Shown: piece by piece, positions 46,249 through 57,146 of the stretch | Numbering within the stretch: the first letter of the stretch is position 1 | Layout of the letters: every line of letters starts with the position of its first letter | Source of the DNA: Lacticaseibacillus paracasei subsp. paracasei | GTDB lineage: Bacteria; Bacillota; Bacilli; Lactobacillales; Lactobacillaceae | Assembly (NCBI RefSeq): GCF_000829035.1 | Contig: NZ_AP012541.1 | Coordinates: 1,240,001-1,304,000 of the forward strand | Reading direction: 5' to 3' | Length of the DNA stretch: 64,000 bases | The notes under the pieces: model-generated | Databases searched by the model: none | Seen by the model: the letters and a program-made list of their open reading frames with translations, nothing else | What the model was told of the DNA's origin: nothing | Translations under genes and position numbers: made by a program

Positions 46249-48531
46249 ATGTTTGACCACGGCTTCATTGAGGTCCACGATGCTAACCAAAATAATTTGC
46301 AACACGTCAACGTAAAGATTCCTAAGGATGCGATTAGTGTTTTCGTCGGCCGATCAGGTTCAGGCAAGTCTTCTTTAGTTTTTGATACCATTGCCGCTGA
46401 GTCCCGCCGCGAACTGAATGAGACTTTTCCGAGTTTTACCCAACAGTATCTACCTAAATATGGTCAGCCGGATGTCGGCCAAATCGACCATTTACCAGTG
46501 GCAATTGTTGTCGAGCAGAAGCGCATTGGTAAAAATGCGCGGTCAACGCTTGCCACCTATACGGGTATTTATTCCTTGTTGCGGTTGTTGTTTTCACGAG
46601 CTGGCAAGCCGTTTATTGGCTATTCGGACACTTTTTCTTTTAACCTGCCACAGGGAATGTGCAAGACATGTCAGGGACTCGGGTATGTGGATGACATTGA
46701 TGTTAAAAAGTTAATTGACCCGAACAAATCGTTGAATCAGGGCGCGATTACGTTTGTCAGTTTTGGACCAGACACGTGGCGGTGGAAACGCTACGCTTAC
46801 AGTGGTTTATTTGATAATGACAAACGATTGGGCGACTATACAAAGCAGGAAATGGACACCTTATTGTATGCCCCGCAGCAAACACTAGATCATGCGCCAA
46901 CAAAGTGGCCTAAAACAGCTTTGTACGAAGGCGTTGTGCCGCGAATCAGGCGGTCCATTATTGGTAAGAAAGAGGCTGAACATCATAAGACGGCGTTGGC
47001 AGAAATTGTCACTCGTATGCCATGTCCAACCTGCCATGGAACACGTTTGCGGCCAGAGGTTCTGACTTGTCTCATCAATCAAACGAATATTGCTCAAGTG
47101 CTGCAAATGGATCTCGTCAAGGTTCGCCATTTTCTGAATGGCATTCAAGAACCACTTGTTCAGGACGTGATCCGTGAGCTGTTACGAAAAATCGATTCTT
47201 TGATTGACATTGGGTTAGGCTACCTATCCCTTGATCGACCGACTGAGACATTGTCGGGCGGCGAAACCCAGCGCATTAAAATTGCCAAGTTTTTGACTAG
47301 TGCCTTAGTCGATATGGTTTACATTTTGGATGAGCCCAGTGTTGGCTTGCATCCGCATGATATTGAATTAATCAAGCGTGCCATTTTGCGTTTGAAGGAG
47401 AAAGGCAACACTATTTTAATCGTTGAACACAATCCGGCACTGATTGCGATTGGCGATAATATTGTCGAAGTGGGTCCCGGAGCGGGGACAACGGGCGGGC
47501 ATATCACCTTTACAGGTACCTACCAAGCCCTTTTAGACAGTGACACTTTGACAGGAAAACTGTTGAAAAAGCCATTGACTTTTCGCCAGCCGCGGCCAGC
47601 CACATCAACGATTTCATTGCAGCATATTCATCGACATAATCTAAAAGATGTTAGTGTCGCAGTACCGCTGGGCATTGAAACTGTGATTTCCGGGGTCGCT
47701 GGTTCCGGGAAGAGTACGTTGGTATCTGCTTTACGTGATCAGTTAACCGCACCATGTATTGATTTGGCACAAGCCGATATCGGTGCTAATATCCGCTCAA
47801 CGCCTGCCACATATCTCTCAATCCTCGATCCGATTCGCAAAGTCTTTGCTGACGCGAATCATGTGGCTAGCAGTTGGTTTAGTTACAACGGTCGCGGCGC
47901 TTGCCCACGTTGTAAAGGTAAAGGCGTGACCATTACCAATATGGCGTTCATGGATCCGGTTGTACAGACTTGTGAACAATGTCATGGACGACGTTACAAT
48001 GATCAGGCGCTGAGCTACACTTATCATGATAAAAATATTTCTGACGTGCTGCGCATGCCGATTACAAAAGCACAAAGCTTTTTTGCGGATGTACCAGCTA
48101 TTGCCGCACCCTTGCGAAATATGGCACGGGTTGGCCTCGACTATTTAACACTTGTGCAACCATTGACCACACTTTCCGGTGGCGAAAAGCAGCGTTTAAA
48201 GTTGGCTGTCGAATTGAACCGCACCGGTACCTTGTACTTGCTTGATGAGCCAACCGCTGGCCTACATTTGCAAGATGTGAAAAAGTTGATTCAGCTATTT
48301 GACGAACTTGTCGCAGATGGCAACTCGTTGATCATCGTTGAACACAACTTAGAGGTCATTAGTCAGGCAGACTGGCTCATTGACATGGGTCCAGACGCTG
48401 GCATCTATGGTGGTCAAGTCCGCTATACGGGGACACCTGAAAATAGCATGACTGTCAAACAATCACGAACGGGCCAAGCCATGAAGCAATACAATCAGGC
48501 GCCGGAACGGCAACAAAATAATAGGCATTGA
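46249..48531 (+). CDS. UvrA-like ABC ATPase (UvrA2 type)
   Basis: A 760-residue protein with the tandem ABC layout of UvrA. The first Walker A GRSGSGKSSLVFDT is near residue 32 and the second GVAGSGKSTLVSALR near 484. Signatures LSGGETQRIKIAK and LSGGEKQRLKLAV are both present. Zinc-binding pairs CKTC, CPTC, CPRC and CEQC occur. It is about 180 residues shorter than repair UvrA (~940). This is typical of UvrA2/DrrC-like paralogues lacking the UvrB-binding region, some of which are tied to drug resistance. Function here is uncertain. Confidence 0.85.
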   Translation: MFDHGFIEVHDANQNNLQHVNVKIPKDAISVFVGRSGSGKSSLVFDTIAAESRRELNETFPSFTQQYLPKYGQPDVGQIDHLPVAIVVEQKRIGKNARSTLATYTGIYSLLRLLFSRAGKPFIGYSDTFSFNLPQGMCKTCQGLGYVDDIDVKKLIDPNKSLNQGAITFVSFGPDTWRWKRYAYSGLFDNDKRLGDYTKQEMDTLLYAPQQTLDHAPTKWPKTALYEGVVPRIRRSIIGKKEAEHHKTALAEIVTRMPCPTCHGTRLRPEVLTCLINQTNIAQVLQMDLVKVRHFLNGIQEPLVQDVIRELLRKIDSLIDIGLGYLSLDRPTETLSGGETQRIKIAKFLTSALVDMVYILDEPSVGLHPHDIELIKRAILRLKEKGNTILIVEHNPALIAIGDNIVEVGPGAGTTGGHITFTGTYQALLDSDTLTGKLLKKPLTFRQPRPATSTISLQHIHRHNLKDVSVAVPLGIETVISGVAGSGKSTLVSALRDQLTAPCIDLAQADIGANIRSTPATYLSILDPIRKVFADANHVASSWFSYNGRGACPRCKGKGVTITNMAFMDPVVQTCEQCHGRRYNDQALSYTYHDKNISDVLRMPITKAQSFFADVPAIAAPLRNMARVGLDYLTLVQPLTTLSGGEKQRLKLAVELNRTGTLYLLDEPTAGLHLQDVKKLIQLFDELVADGNSLIIVEHNLEVISQADWLIDMGPDAGIYGGQVRYTGTPENSMTVKQSRTGQAMKQYNQAPERQQNNRH

Positions 48532-48674
48532 CGCCAAACTTGATTTATTTGTATTGACCGTTCTGCGTCACGTTGCACTGAAACAAGAATGAGCTGGTGA
48601 CTTGTTGTTTGCTTGGATCATCAGAGAAAAACTAAACTAGCATAGACCAGAAAATGATGGTTTGCAGTTCCGCG

Positions 48675-50234
<1,560 letters not shown>

Positions 50235-50253
50235 TTAAACTGAGTGCAAAAAG

Positions 50254-50281
50254 AAAGTCGGCGATTATGTCGGCTTTTTTA
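50254..50281 (+). terminator. Terminator of mnmA
   Basis: AAAGTCGGC pairs with GTCGGCTTT using two G-U pairs, followed by a T-run. Confidence 0.75.
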
Positions 50282-50303
50282 CATAGCGGCGGCTGATTGC
50301 TGC

Positions 50304-50423
50304 TTGAAACGCGTTCGCAGGCGCAGAAACCTGCACATAAGGACCTTGATCGCAATGGCCAAACCCGGGCCATCACGTTCAAGGCCGCTTATGCTCCGTC
50401 TAACCGCGCTTGCTCACGCTCTT
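50304..50423 (+). repeat. Long-palindrome repeat, copy R9
   Basis: First of three head-to-tail copies. It starts TTGAAACGCG and ends CACGCTCTT. Its right arm lacks a few bases (CTCCGTCTAACC instead of CTCCGGTTTCTAACC). Confidence 0.9.
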
Positions 50424-50425
50424 GT

Positions 50426-50547
50426 CTGAAACGCGTTCGCAGGCGCAGAAACCTGCACATAAGAACCTTGATCGCAATGGCCAAACCCGGGCCATCACGT
50501 TCAAGGCCGCTTATGCTCCGGTTTCTAACCGCGCCTGCTCACGCTCT
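50426..50547 (+). repeat. Long-palindrome repeat, copy R10
   Basis: Nearly identical to R9 but with an intact right arm. GCAGGCGC pairs with GCGCCTGC and ACATAAG with CTTATG. Confidence 0.92.
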
Positions 50548-50548
50548 G

Positions 50549-50671
50549 CTTGAAACGCGATCACCACCCCAGAAACCTGCGTGTAAGGACCTTGACCGCA
50601 ATGGCCAAACCCGGGCCATCACGTTCAAGGCCACTTACACTCCGGTTTCTAACCGGGGTGGCTCACGCTCT
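50549..50671 (+). repeat. Long-palindrome repeat, copy R11
   Basis: Third in the row, with the alternative arms CCACCCC/GGGGTGG and GTGTAAG/CTTACAC. The centre is the same as R10. Its right end is two bases before a -35 hexamer. Confidence 0.92.
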
Positions 50672-50673
50672 GC

Positions 50674-50702
50674 TTGAAATTTTCCTTCATAATCTCGATA
50701 AT
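50674..50702 (+). promoter_or_regulatory. Promoter of the phosphatase-TPR-recD2 genes
   Basis: TTGAAA (50674-50679) and GATAAT (50697-50702) have a 17-base spacer. The -35 lies where the next repeat unit would begin. Confidence 0.65.
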
Positions 50703-50784
50703 GAAAGAGTTAAGATGCGAAAGGATAGTACGGTCATTGATTGGGACTTTTGAATCATTGGCTGTGACTAAAGGGGATTGACTT

Positions 50785-51447
50785 GTGACGAAGTTGTATT
50801 TTGTACGTCATGGCAAAACAGAATGGAATAATCAAGGACGTTATCAAGGAGCTAATGGGGACTCGCCGTTATTGCCGGAGAGTTATGCGCAAATTAAGGC
50901 GTTGGCCGGTTATTTGCAAGGAATTCCTTTTATGCATGCTTATGTCAGTCCATTAAAGCGTGCACGAACAACTGCCCAAACCTTGATTAAAGATTTGGAT
51001 GAGTCAATTCCGTTGACCATTATGCCAGCTTTGCGGGAGTTCAATCTCGGTAAAATGGAAGGGATGACGTTTACTGATGTAGGTAAGCATTTTCCTCAGG
51101 AGCTGCATGCCTTTCGTCATGAACCGGCAGCCTATGATCCACGAAAAATACATGGGGAATCTTTTTCACAACTGATTAATCGGGCTATTCCGGCGATCGT
51201 GGCGACTGTGGCCATGGATCGCACTGGTGAGGCTAATTTGCTGTACGTCAGCCACGGGGCCGCACTCGCTGCGGTGATTCAAAGTCTGTTGGGCACACCA
51301 CTGGCGGATATTCGCAAAGACGGAGGTTTGACCAATAGCAGTGTGACCATTTTGCACGCAGATGGACCGACCTTGCCGTTTACCTTGCTGGATTGGAATG
51401 AAACCAGTTTCTTACCGGAACCGCCAAAAGCAACGGATACGATTTGA
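50785..51447 (+). CDS. Histidine phosphatase (phosphoglycerate mutase-like)
   Basis: A 220-residue member of the histidine phosphatase superfamily. The phosphorylated His is in FVRHGKTEWN near residue 8, the second Arg in SPLKRARTTA near 58, the acid Glu in LREFNLGKMEG near 88 and the second His in VSHGAAL near 157. Usually annotated gpmB-like; many such proteins are broad phosphatases rather than mutases. The GTG start has AAGGGGA upstream. Confidence 0.9.
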   Translation: MTKLYFVRHGKTEWNNQGRYQGANGDSPLLPESYAQIKALAGYLQGIPFMHAYVSPLKRARTTAQTLIKDLDESIPLTIMPALREFNLGKMEGMTFTDVGKHFPQELHAFRHEPAAYDPRKIHGESFSQLINRAIPAIVATVAMDRTGEANLLYVSHGAALAAVIQSLLGTPLADIRKDGGLTNSSVTILHADGPTLPFTLLDWNETSFLPEPPKATDTI

Positions 51448-51484
51448 GTTGCTACGGCTGTCAACAACGAGATAAGAGGGTCAA

Positions 51485-52153
51485 ATGGATTCAAAAATTT
51501 TAACCATGTTCAACCAAGGCAAGCATGAGGAGGCGATTCAAGCGGCAGTCAAAGCCATTGATGCTGCCCCTGATGATCCGAAACGCTATGCGATGTTGGC
51601 AACAATGCTGATTAGTATCAAAGCGCTGGATCAGGCCGGTGAATTGCTGGCCAAAGCGCGCCAGCTTTTTCCAGAGGATCTGGAATTGCAATACACCGCT
51701 GGCTTGTTTGCGTATGCTCAAGCGGACTTTGCGGCTGCAGTCTCATGGTTTGCCAAGGTTAGAACCGACCAGACTTTGAAAAATGATGCTACCTACATGT
51801 TGGCTTTAAGCTACCAACAAGCTGGCCAGCCAACGAAGGCATTGGCGTTTGCATTAACGGCGCATGACTTGGCGCCAAAGCAGCTCGATGCCGCCCTTTT
51901 AGCAGCTGATTTGCTGATGGCAAACGATGTGTTTGACGCAGCAGCCCGAGTGTTGAAACCATTGTTGGCAACCGAACAGCCACAGGTTCTGTTCACGTAC
52001 GGCATGGCACTGAGCGCCGCTGGTAAAGATGGCAGTCATTATTTGAACAAGGCCAGGGCACTCGATCCAAAAGGGTATGATCAAAAAGCTAACATTGTCG
52101 CTGATATCAACCGATTCTTGCGATTGCAGGAGGGTCAAGATGGACACGCGTGA
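51485..52153 (+). CDS. Tetratricopeptide-repeat protein
   Basis: A 222-residue all-helical protein with about five TPR-like helix pairs, for example LAKARQLFPEDLELQYTAGLF and ALSYQQAGQPTKALAFALTAH (each cited up to its limit). TPR proteins act as binding scaffolds. The gene overlaps recD2 by 14 bases, so the two are coupled. In Bacillus, recD2 (yrrC) also follows a TPR gene (yrrB). Confidence 0.88.
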   Translation: MDSKILTMFNQGKHEEAIQAAVKAIDAAPDDPKRYAMLATMLISIKALDQAGELLAKARQLFPEDLELQYTAGLFAYAQADFAAAVSWFAKVRTDQTLKNDATYMLALSYQQAGQPTKALAFALTAHDLAPKQLDAALLAADLLMANDVFDAAARVLKPLLATEQPQVLFTYGMALSAAGKDGSHYLNKARALDPKGYDQKANIVADINRFLRLQEGQDGHA

Positions 52154-54608
52154 GGAGACTGTCACCGGTCGGGTCAAAAGTATCTTTTTCCAGAATCCAA
52201 CAAATTTCTTTAAAATTCTTCTGATCGAAATCTCTGCGACGACTATCACCTGGACAGAGTCAGATATTGTGGTGACAGGAACGTTTGGTGATATTAAGGA
52301 AGATGCGACCTACACGTTCACTGGGCATGTCGTGGATCATCCTAAGTATGGGCAGCAGTTTCAAGCAGACAATTACCATGCGGATCAGCCGACGAATAAA
52401 AGTGGGCTGGTCGATTATTTGAGCTCAGATAAGTTCCCGGGGATCGGTCCGAAAACGGCAACGAAAATTATCGATCATTTGGGTATGGATGCTATTGACA
52501 AGATTCTGGATGATCCGAAGGTTTTGGCAGGCTTAGGCATGACAGCTGCCAAGCGTGATATGTTGGCGACGAATCTGAAATCGAATCAAGGCATGGAACG
52601 GGTTATTATTGGTCTTAACGATTACGGCTTTACTAGCAATATGGCAGGTCGTATTTACCAACAATATCAAAATGACGCCTTAGATGTGATTAAGCACAAT
52701 CCGTATCAATTGATTAACGATATTGATGGTATCGGCTTTACTCGGGCTGATCAGATTGCGGCAAAATTGGCGATTGCCCCGACTTCGCAGCTTCGTCTTG
52801 GCGGTGCAGTGATGGATACCCTGCAGCGGTTGACCGATGGCGAAGGTGATACCTATGTGACGCTGAAGTCATTGGTCACTCAGACACTTGATTTATTGGA
52901 ACGGGCGAGAAACGTTGCCGTTTCGCCAGACGCAGTAGGACAGGCAATTGTGACGCTGGCTAAAGACAATGCCTTGATTGCAGAAGGCGACCGCATTTTC
53001 CCGAAACGATTATATGATGCTGAATGGCAGATTGGTCGGCAACTAAAAGGACTGGCAGAGGCAGAAGCAACGGCTACCGAACCTGAATTGGCTGAGATTG
53101 AAAAAACATTAGCGGCGGTCGAGGCGGATACCGGTATTGCGTATGATGCGACGCAAAGAAAAGCCATTGTCACGGCGTTACAGTCGCCCATTTTTCTGTT
53201 GACCGGAGGACCTGGTACTGGGAAAACCACAGTAACAGATGGTATCGTGCGGACGTATGCACGGTTGCATGACCTTTCATTGGATCTTGATCAGTATACG
53301 ACTGACGAGCCATTTCCAATCATGCTGGCAGCGCCAACCGGACGGGCAGCGAAACGGATTAGTGAAACCACCCAACTGCCAGCCAGTACGATTCATCGCC
53401 TGCTCGGTTTAGGTGTTGACACGCAAGAATTTGCACCTAATGAGTTACCAAATGGCCTGTTGATTATTGATGAGATGTCAATGGTTGACACTTACTTGTT
53501 CCGGACGCTTTTAACGGCATTACATCCCGGAATGAAAATTGTCTTGGTTGGCGATAAAGACCAGTTACCAAGTGTCGGTCCCGGACAAGTATTCGCTGAT
53601 TTATTGCGCAGCGGCGTGCTGCCGCAAACAGCGCTGACGCATATTCATCGTCAGGATGCCGATAGTTCAATTATTCCGCTAGCGCATGCAGTTAATGCTG
53701 GCAAGTTGCCGGATGATTTTACCAAGCCGCAAGTTGATCGCAGTTTTTTGGCGTGTGCGCCTAGTCAGGTACCTGAAGTTGTCGGACAAGTGGTGCAACG
53801 AGCCGCAGTCAAACAATTCTCGATCGCGGATATTCAAGTGTTGGCACCTATGTACCGCGGAACCGCTGGCATTGATCGTTTGAATCCGTTACTGCAAAAC
53901 ATTTTGAATCCAAAACGCAGTGCCCGAACGAAAGCAATTCAGTTTGGAGAAACGGAATATCGAATTGGTGATAAGGTGTTGCAACTGGTCAATGATCCCA
54001 ACCAAAATGTTTTTAACGGTGAAATCGGTCAGATTGTCGGCATTACTTTGGGCAAGGAAGCCGAAAGCAAGACGGACGAATTAACGATTGATTTCGACGG
54101 CAATGAAATCACTTGCAAACGCAGTGATTTTAATAAGATTACGCTTGCTTATGCCACTTCGATTCATAAAGCCCAAGGCAGTGAGTTCCCGATGGTGATT
54201 TTGCCGCTAACCTTGCAAAGCCGCCGGATGTTGCGACGTAACTTGTTGTACACCGCCATTACGCGGGCTAAATCATTTTTGATTTTGGTTGGCGAACTGG
54301 CTGCCTTTCAGGAAGCAGTCAGTGAAGTAGCCGTTAATCGACATACTGGGCTGGTCGATCGGCTCATGACCGTATTTGGCAAAACCGTTGCCCCTCAGGT
54401 TGCTGATGCTTCAGCAGCCAAGGATATTTCAGCAAGTCCCAATGAGCCGCAAATTGACACAACTGCACTTGACTTGGATAATGAAGTTAAACAACAACCA
54501 CCGGCAGCCCACCAATTAACGCCTGCCTTGGTGGCTTCTCAACGAATCGATCCCATGATTGGGATGGATGGTATCACTCCGCAAATGTTTATGACGAAGG
54601 AGAATTAA
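52140..54608 (+). CDS. recD2: ATP-dependent 5'-3' DNA helicase RecD2
   Basis: An 822-residue SF1B helicase. An N-terminal OB-like and helix-hairpin-helix region includes FPGIGPKTATKIIDHLG near residue 100. Walker A GGPGTGKTT is near 358, Walker B LLIIDEMSMVD near 442 and the C-terminal motif YATSIHKAQGSEFPMV near 670. RecD2 acts in replication-fork repair without RecBC. The start ATG has AGGAGGG upstream and lies inside the end of the TPR gene. The last ~80 residues are variable. Confidence 0.95.
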   Translation: MDTREETVTGRVKSIFFQNPTNFFKILLIEISATTITWTESDIVVTGTFGDIKEDATYTFTGHVVDHPKYGQQFQADNYHADQPTNKSGLVDYLSSDKFPGIGPKTATKIIDHLGMDAIDKILDDPKVLAGLGMTAAKRDMLATNLKSNQGMERVIIGLNDYGFTSNMAGRIYQQYQNDALDVIKHNPYQLINDIDGIGFTRADQIAAKLAIAPTSQLRLGGAVMDTLQRLTDGEGDTYVTLKSLVTQTLDLLERARNVAVSPDAVGQAIVTLAKDNALIAEGDRIFPKRLYDAEWQIGRQLKGLAEAEATATEPELAEIEKTLAAVEADTGIAYDATQRKAIVTALQSPIFLLTGGPGTGKTTVTDGIVRTYARLHDLSLDLDQYTTDEPFPIMLAAPTGRAAKRISETTQLPASTIHRLLGLGVDTQEFAPNELPNGLLIIDEMSMVDTYLFRTLLTALHPGMKIVLVGDKDQLPSVGPGQVFADLLRSGVLPQTALTHIHRQDADSSIIPLAHAVNAGKLPDDFTKPQVDRSFLACAPSQVPEVVGQVVQRAAVKQFSIADIQVLAPMYRGTAGIDRLNPLLQNILNPKRSARTKAIQFGETEYRIGDKVLQLVNDPNQNVFNGEIGQIVGITLGKEAESKTDELTIDFDGNEITCKRSDFNKITLAYATSIHKAQGSEFPMVILPLTLQSRRMLRRNLLYTAITRAKSFLILVGELAAFQEAVSEVAVNRHTGLVDRLMTVFGKTVAPQVADASAAKDISASPNEPQIDTTALDLDNEVKQQPPAAHQLTPALVASQRIDPMIGMDGITPQMFMTKEN

Positions 54609-54614
54609 CTAGCT

Positions 54615-55832
54615 ATGGAGGACAACATACGCAAGTCACTGGTGATTAAGCCAGTGACGCCTCAGGATCTCGAGCAGTTCAACGATCTATTAACTTATGT
54701 GTTTCAAGTGACTCAAAAGGACTTGGAACAATCCGGTTATGAGGAAGGGGAGTTAGAACGAGCTAAGCGTCCAGTTTTAGAGAAATCGGATGTTTTGGGC
54801 TGGTTTCACAAAGATGAGCTTGTCAGTTCACTGGCCATTTATCCTTGCACAGTGAATATTCACGGCACATTATACAAAATGGCTGGTTTGACAGGGGTTG
54901 GCACGTATCCAGAGTATGCCGGCCACGGTTTGATGCACGATCTTGTCCGACTTGGCTTGCAGCATATGCGTGACCACAAGCAGTGGATTTCGTATTTATA
55001 TCCTTACAGCATCCCTTTTTACCGAAAAAAGGGATGGGAAATCATGTCCGATCATCTCACCTTTGACGTGAAAGACACACAATTACCTAAACAGGTGAAT
55101 GTGCCCGGACATGTTGAGCGTCTGGAAATCGATGATCCTGATGTGATTGAAACGTATAATCGCTTCGCCATGAAAAATCATGGGGCGATGATCCGCAACC
55201 AGTTGAATTGGGACGAATACTGGCGTTGGGAAAACGAGGAGGAGCGTACGGCTGGTGTTTATTATGACGCCAACGATGAACCACAAGGCTATGTTCTTTA
55301 TTGGATTGCCGACGAGGTTTTCCACGTCAAGGAAATGATTTACACCAACCAAGAAGCCCGAGTCGGCTTATGGAACTTTATAAGTGCTCATTTTTCAATG
55401 GTGACGCACGTTAAAGGTAACATTTACAAAAATGAACCGTTGCACTTTTTGTTAGATGATGGTGATATCTATCAGACGATCAAACCATACTTTATGGCCC
55501 GGATTGTGGATGTGAAGGCTTTTCTGAAGCAGTATCCGTTTGCGGCTGAAACGCCTGAGTCGTTTCATTTTGTCGTAACTGATCCTTTGGCGCCGTGGAA
55601 CAATGGGACCTTTGGGGTTTATTGGGACGAAAAAAATCAAGTTCAAATTACTGACCGGCCGGTGGGTGAGGAGATAAAAACTGATATCCAAACCCTAACA
55701 ACCATGTTGATGAGTTATCGGCGGCCATCGTATTTGGCCCAGATTGAACGACTTTTTGCTAGTAAGCATGCGATTAAGTTGCTGGAAAATGTCATTCCAA
55801 TGGAAGAACCTTATTTTTCAGATTATTTTTGA
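54615..55832 (+). CDS. Eis-like GNAT N-acetyltransferase
   Basis: A 405-residue protein of the Eis family: an N-terminal GNAT domain with the acetyl-CoA pattern VGTYPEYAGHGLMHDLV near residue 94, a second GNAT-like domain and a C-terminal SCP2-like domain. Mycobacterial Eis acetylates aminoglycosides and proteins; the substrate in lactobacilli is unknown. It begins 6 bases after recD2. Confidence 0.88.
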   Translation: MEDNIRKSLVIKPVTPQDLEQFNDLLTYVFQVTQKDLEQSGYEEGELERAKRPVLEKSDVLGWFHKDELVSSLAIYPCTVNIHGTLYKMAGLTGVGTYPEYAGHGLMHDLVRLGLQHMRDHKQWISYLYPYSIPFYRKKGWEIMSDHLTFDVKDTQLPKQVNVPGHVERLEIDDPDVIETYNRFAMKNHGAMIRNQLNWDEYWRWENEEERTAGVYYDANDEPQGYVLYWIADEVFHVKEMIYTNQEARVGLWNFISAHFSMVTHVKGNIYKNEPLHFLLDDGDIYQTIKPYFMARIVDVKAFLKQYPFAAETPESFHFVVTDPLAPWNNGTFGVYWDEKNQVQITDRPVGEEIKTDIQTLTTMLMSYRRPSYLAQIERLFASKHAIKLLENVIPMEEPYFSDYF

Positions 55833-55851
55833 TCGTCATGTTCAATCACAG

Positions 55852-55899
55852 AAAAAGCGCTGCACCTACCAGAAGAAAACTGGCGGTACAGCGCTTTTT
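55852..55899. terminator. Bidirectional terminator between eis-like gene and dagK
   Basis: AAAAAGCGCTG pairs with CAGCGCTTTTT, extended by one more base pair region (CACC/GGTA-side). Confidence 0.85.
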
Positions 55900-55906
55900 G
55901 ATCGGT

Positions 55907-56857
55907 TTAAATACTGCGATCAATCCAAAATTTTTGTTTGGCCATTGAGAAGTCGATTTCAAACGGCCGTGTTCCCATTTCCTCGCCATCCATCTGACCA
56001 AACTCGAGCGAACTGGTCTCAACTGTTAACTTGTCTGCGTGGAAAATGTGAGTAGCCCGACTTGTCGGTTTTTTACCACGCATGAGTTGAATCATCGCCA
56101 ACGCCCATGAGACGATATTAAACCATTCAACAATCACGAGATCAAGTTTCCCGTCGGTTGGGTTAGCCGGTTTGTAAAGACGAATGCCGCCGCCAAAATA
56201 AGGAATGTTGGTGGTGGTGCAGATATAGGCGCGATGAAAAAAATGGCGAACGCCTTTTTCATAGACGGCAACCGGGAAGGGACGGCGAGTCATCAGCATA
56301 CCGACAACATGAAATAAGTAGGTGAGTTTACCAAGATGCAGCCTATTGAGCAATTGCTTACTATCACTGCGGTTAGCAGCATTAACAACGGCAGCGTCAA
56401 AGCCAATACCGATATTATTCACGAAATAGCCACTTTCGCCGCGGGTGCGTTCATGAAATCGCCCGATATCAATCGTGACCGCTTCTGTAGCCTGTAATAC
56501 TTGTTCCAGCGCATGCATCGGATCTTCAGACATACCGATACCGCGGGCGAAATCATTACCCGATCCGGCTGGTACGTAAGCAACAGGAATCTCTGACTGG
56601 CGTGTGCCAGCTAACCCATTGATCGCTTGATTCAAGGTGCCATCCCCGCCAATGACTAACAAAACCGGATGCTCACGTCGATTGAAATCACCAATTTGCT
56701 TTGTGATCACGTTGGTATGTCCGGGATAGCGGGAAGTTTTGATGGCATAAGCCAAATGACGCTGATCCAAAACGGCCTTCACTTGTTTATAAATTGGAAT
56801 CGACGAACCACCGCCAGCCGCCGGATTATAGATAATATAATAAAAAACAGCCGTCAT
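55907..56857 (-). CDS. dagK: Diacylglycerol kinase family lipid kinase
   Basis: A 316-residue lipid kinase of the DgkB/YegS type. The catalytic loop GGDGTLNQAINGL is near residue 65 and the glycine-rich PAGSGNDFARGIG near 97. It phosphorylates diacylglycerol released during lipoteichoic acid synthesis back to phosphatidic acid. AGGAGGA upstream sets ATG at 56857; the longer open frame has no ribosome site. The nearly 290 bases upstream hold only the rnjA terminator. Confidence 0.93.
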   Translation of the reverse strand: MTAVFYYIIYNPAAGGGSSIPIYKQVKAVLDQRHLAYAIKTSRYPGHTNVITKQIGDFNRREHPVLLVIGGDGTLNQAINGLAGTRQSEIPVAYVPAGSGNDFARGIGMSEDPMHALEQVLQATEAVTIDIGRFHERTRGESGYFVNNIGIGFDAAVVNAANRSDSKQLLNRLHLGKLTYLFHVVGMLMTRRPFPVAVYEKGVRHFFHRAYICTTTNIPYFGGGIRLYKPANPTDGKLDLVIVEWFNIVSWALAMIQLMRGKKPTSRATHIFHADKLTVETSSLEFGQMDGEEMGTRPFEIDFSMAKQKFWIDRSI

Positions 56858-57053
56858 CAGCTTTCCTCCTAATAGACACGCACTCAATTATACCGAAAAT
56901 AAGGCGAAAAACAATGGAACAGTGACGACCTTATTGTCATCAAACGAACATTTTTTGAAGAGGCAGATGACTACAAACCAGCAAAGTGTCGGTCCAGCAC
57001 CTAGCAAGGCGGTAACAGGATTTTAATCATGATTTTTGGTAATAGATGCCAAT

Positions 57054-57096
57054 AAAAAAGCCACTCGACAAGCACCTAAGTGGTTGTCGCGTGACT
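57054..57096 (-). terminator. Terminator of rpoY-rnjA
   Basis: On the minus strand GTCACGCGACAA pairs with TTGTCGAGTGGC, then T6. It lies about 50 bases after the rnjA stop. Confidence 0.85.
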
Positions 57097-57146
57097 GTTA
57101 ATCATTTTCAGTTAATGAGTGACGTTGCCAGCTATCTGACCGGAAT

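Noticed and set aside
50304..50671. CRISPR-like array
   Set aside because: Three units of ~122 bp follow head-to-tail without unique spacers, and each unit is itself a palindrome. There are no cas genes.
50297..50677. 126-codon open frame across repeats R9-R11
   Set aside because: It is made of repeat sequence translated in one frame (the pattern KPAHKDLDRNGQTRAI recurs), lacks a ribosome site and has no life outside the repeats. Similar frames at 9679-10077 (minus), 1337-1657 (minus) and the upstream part of the mnmA frame are rejected for the same reason.
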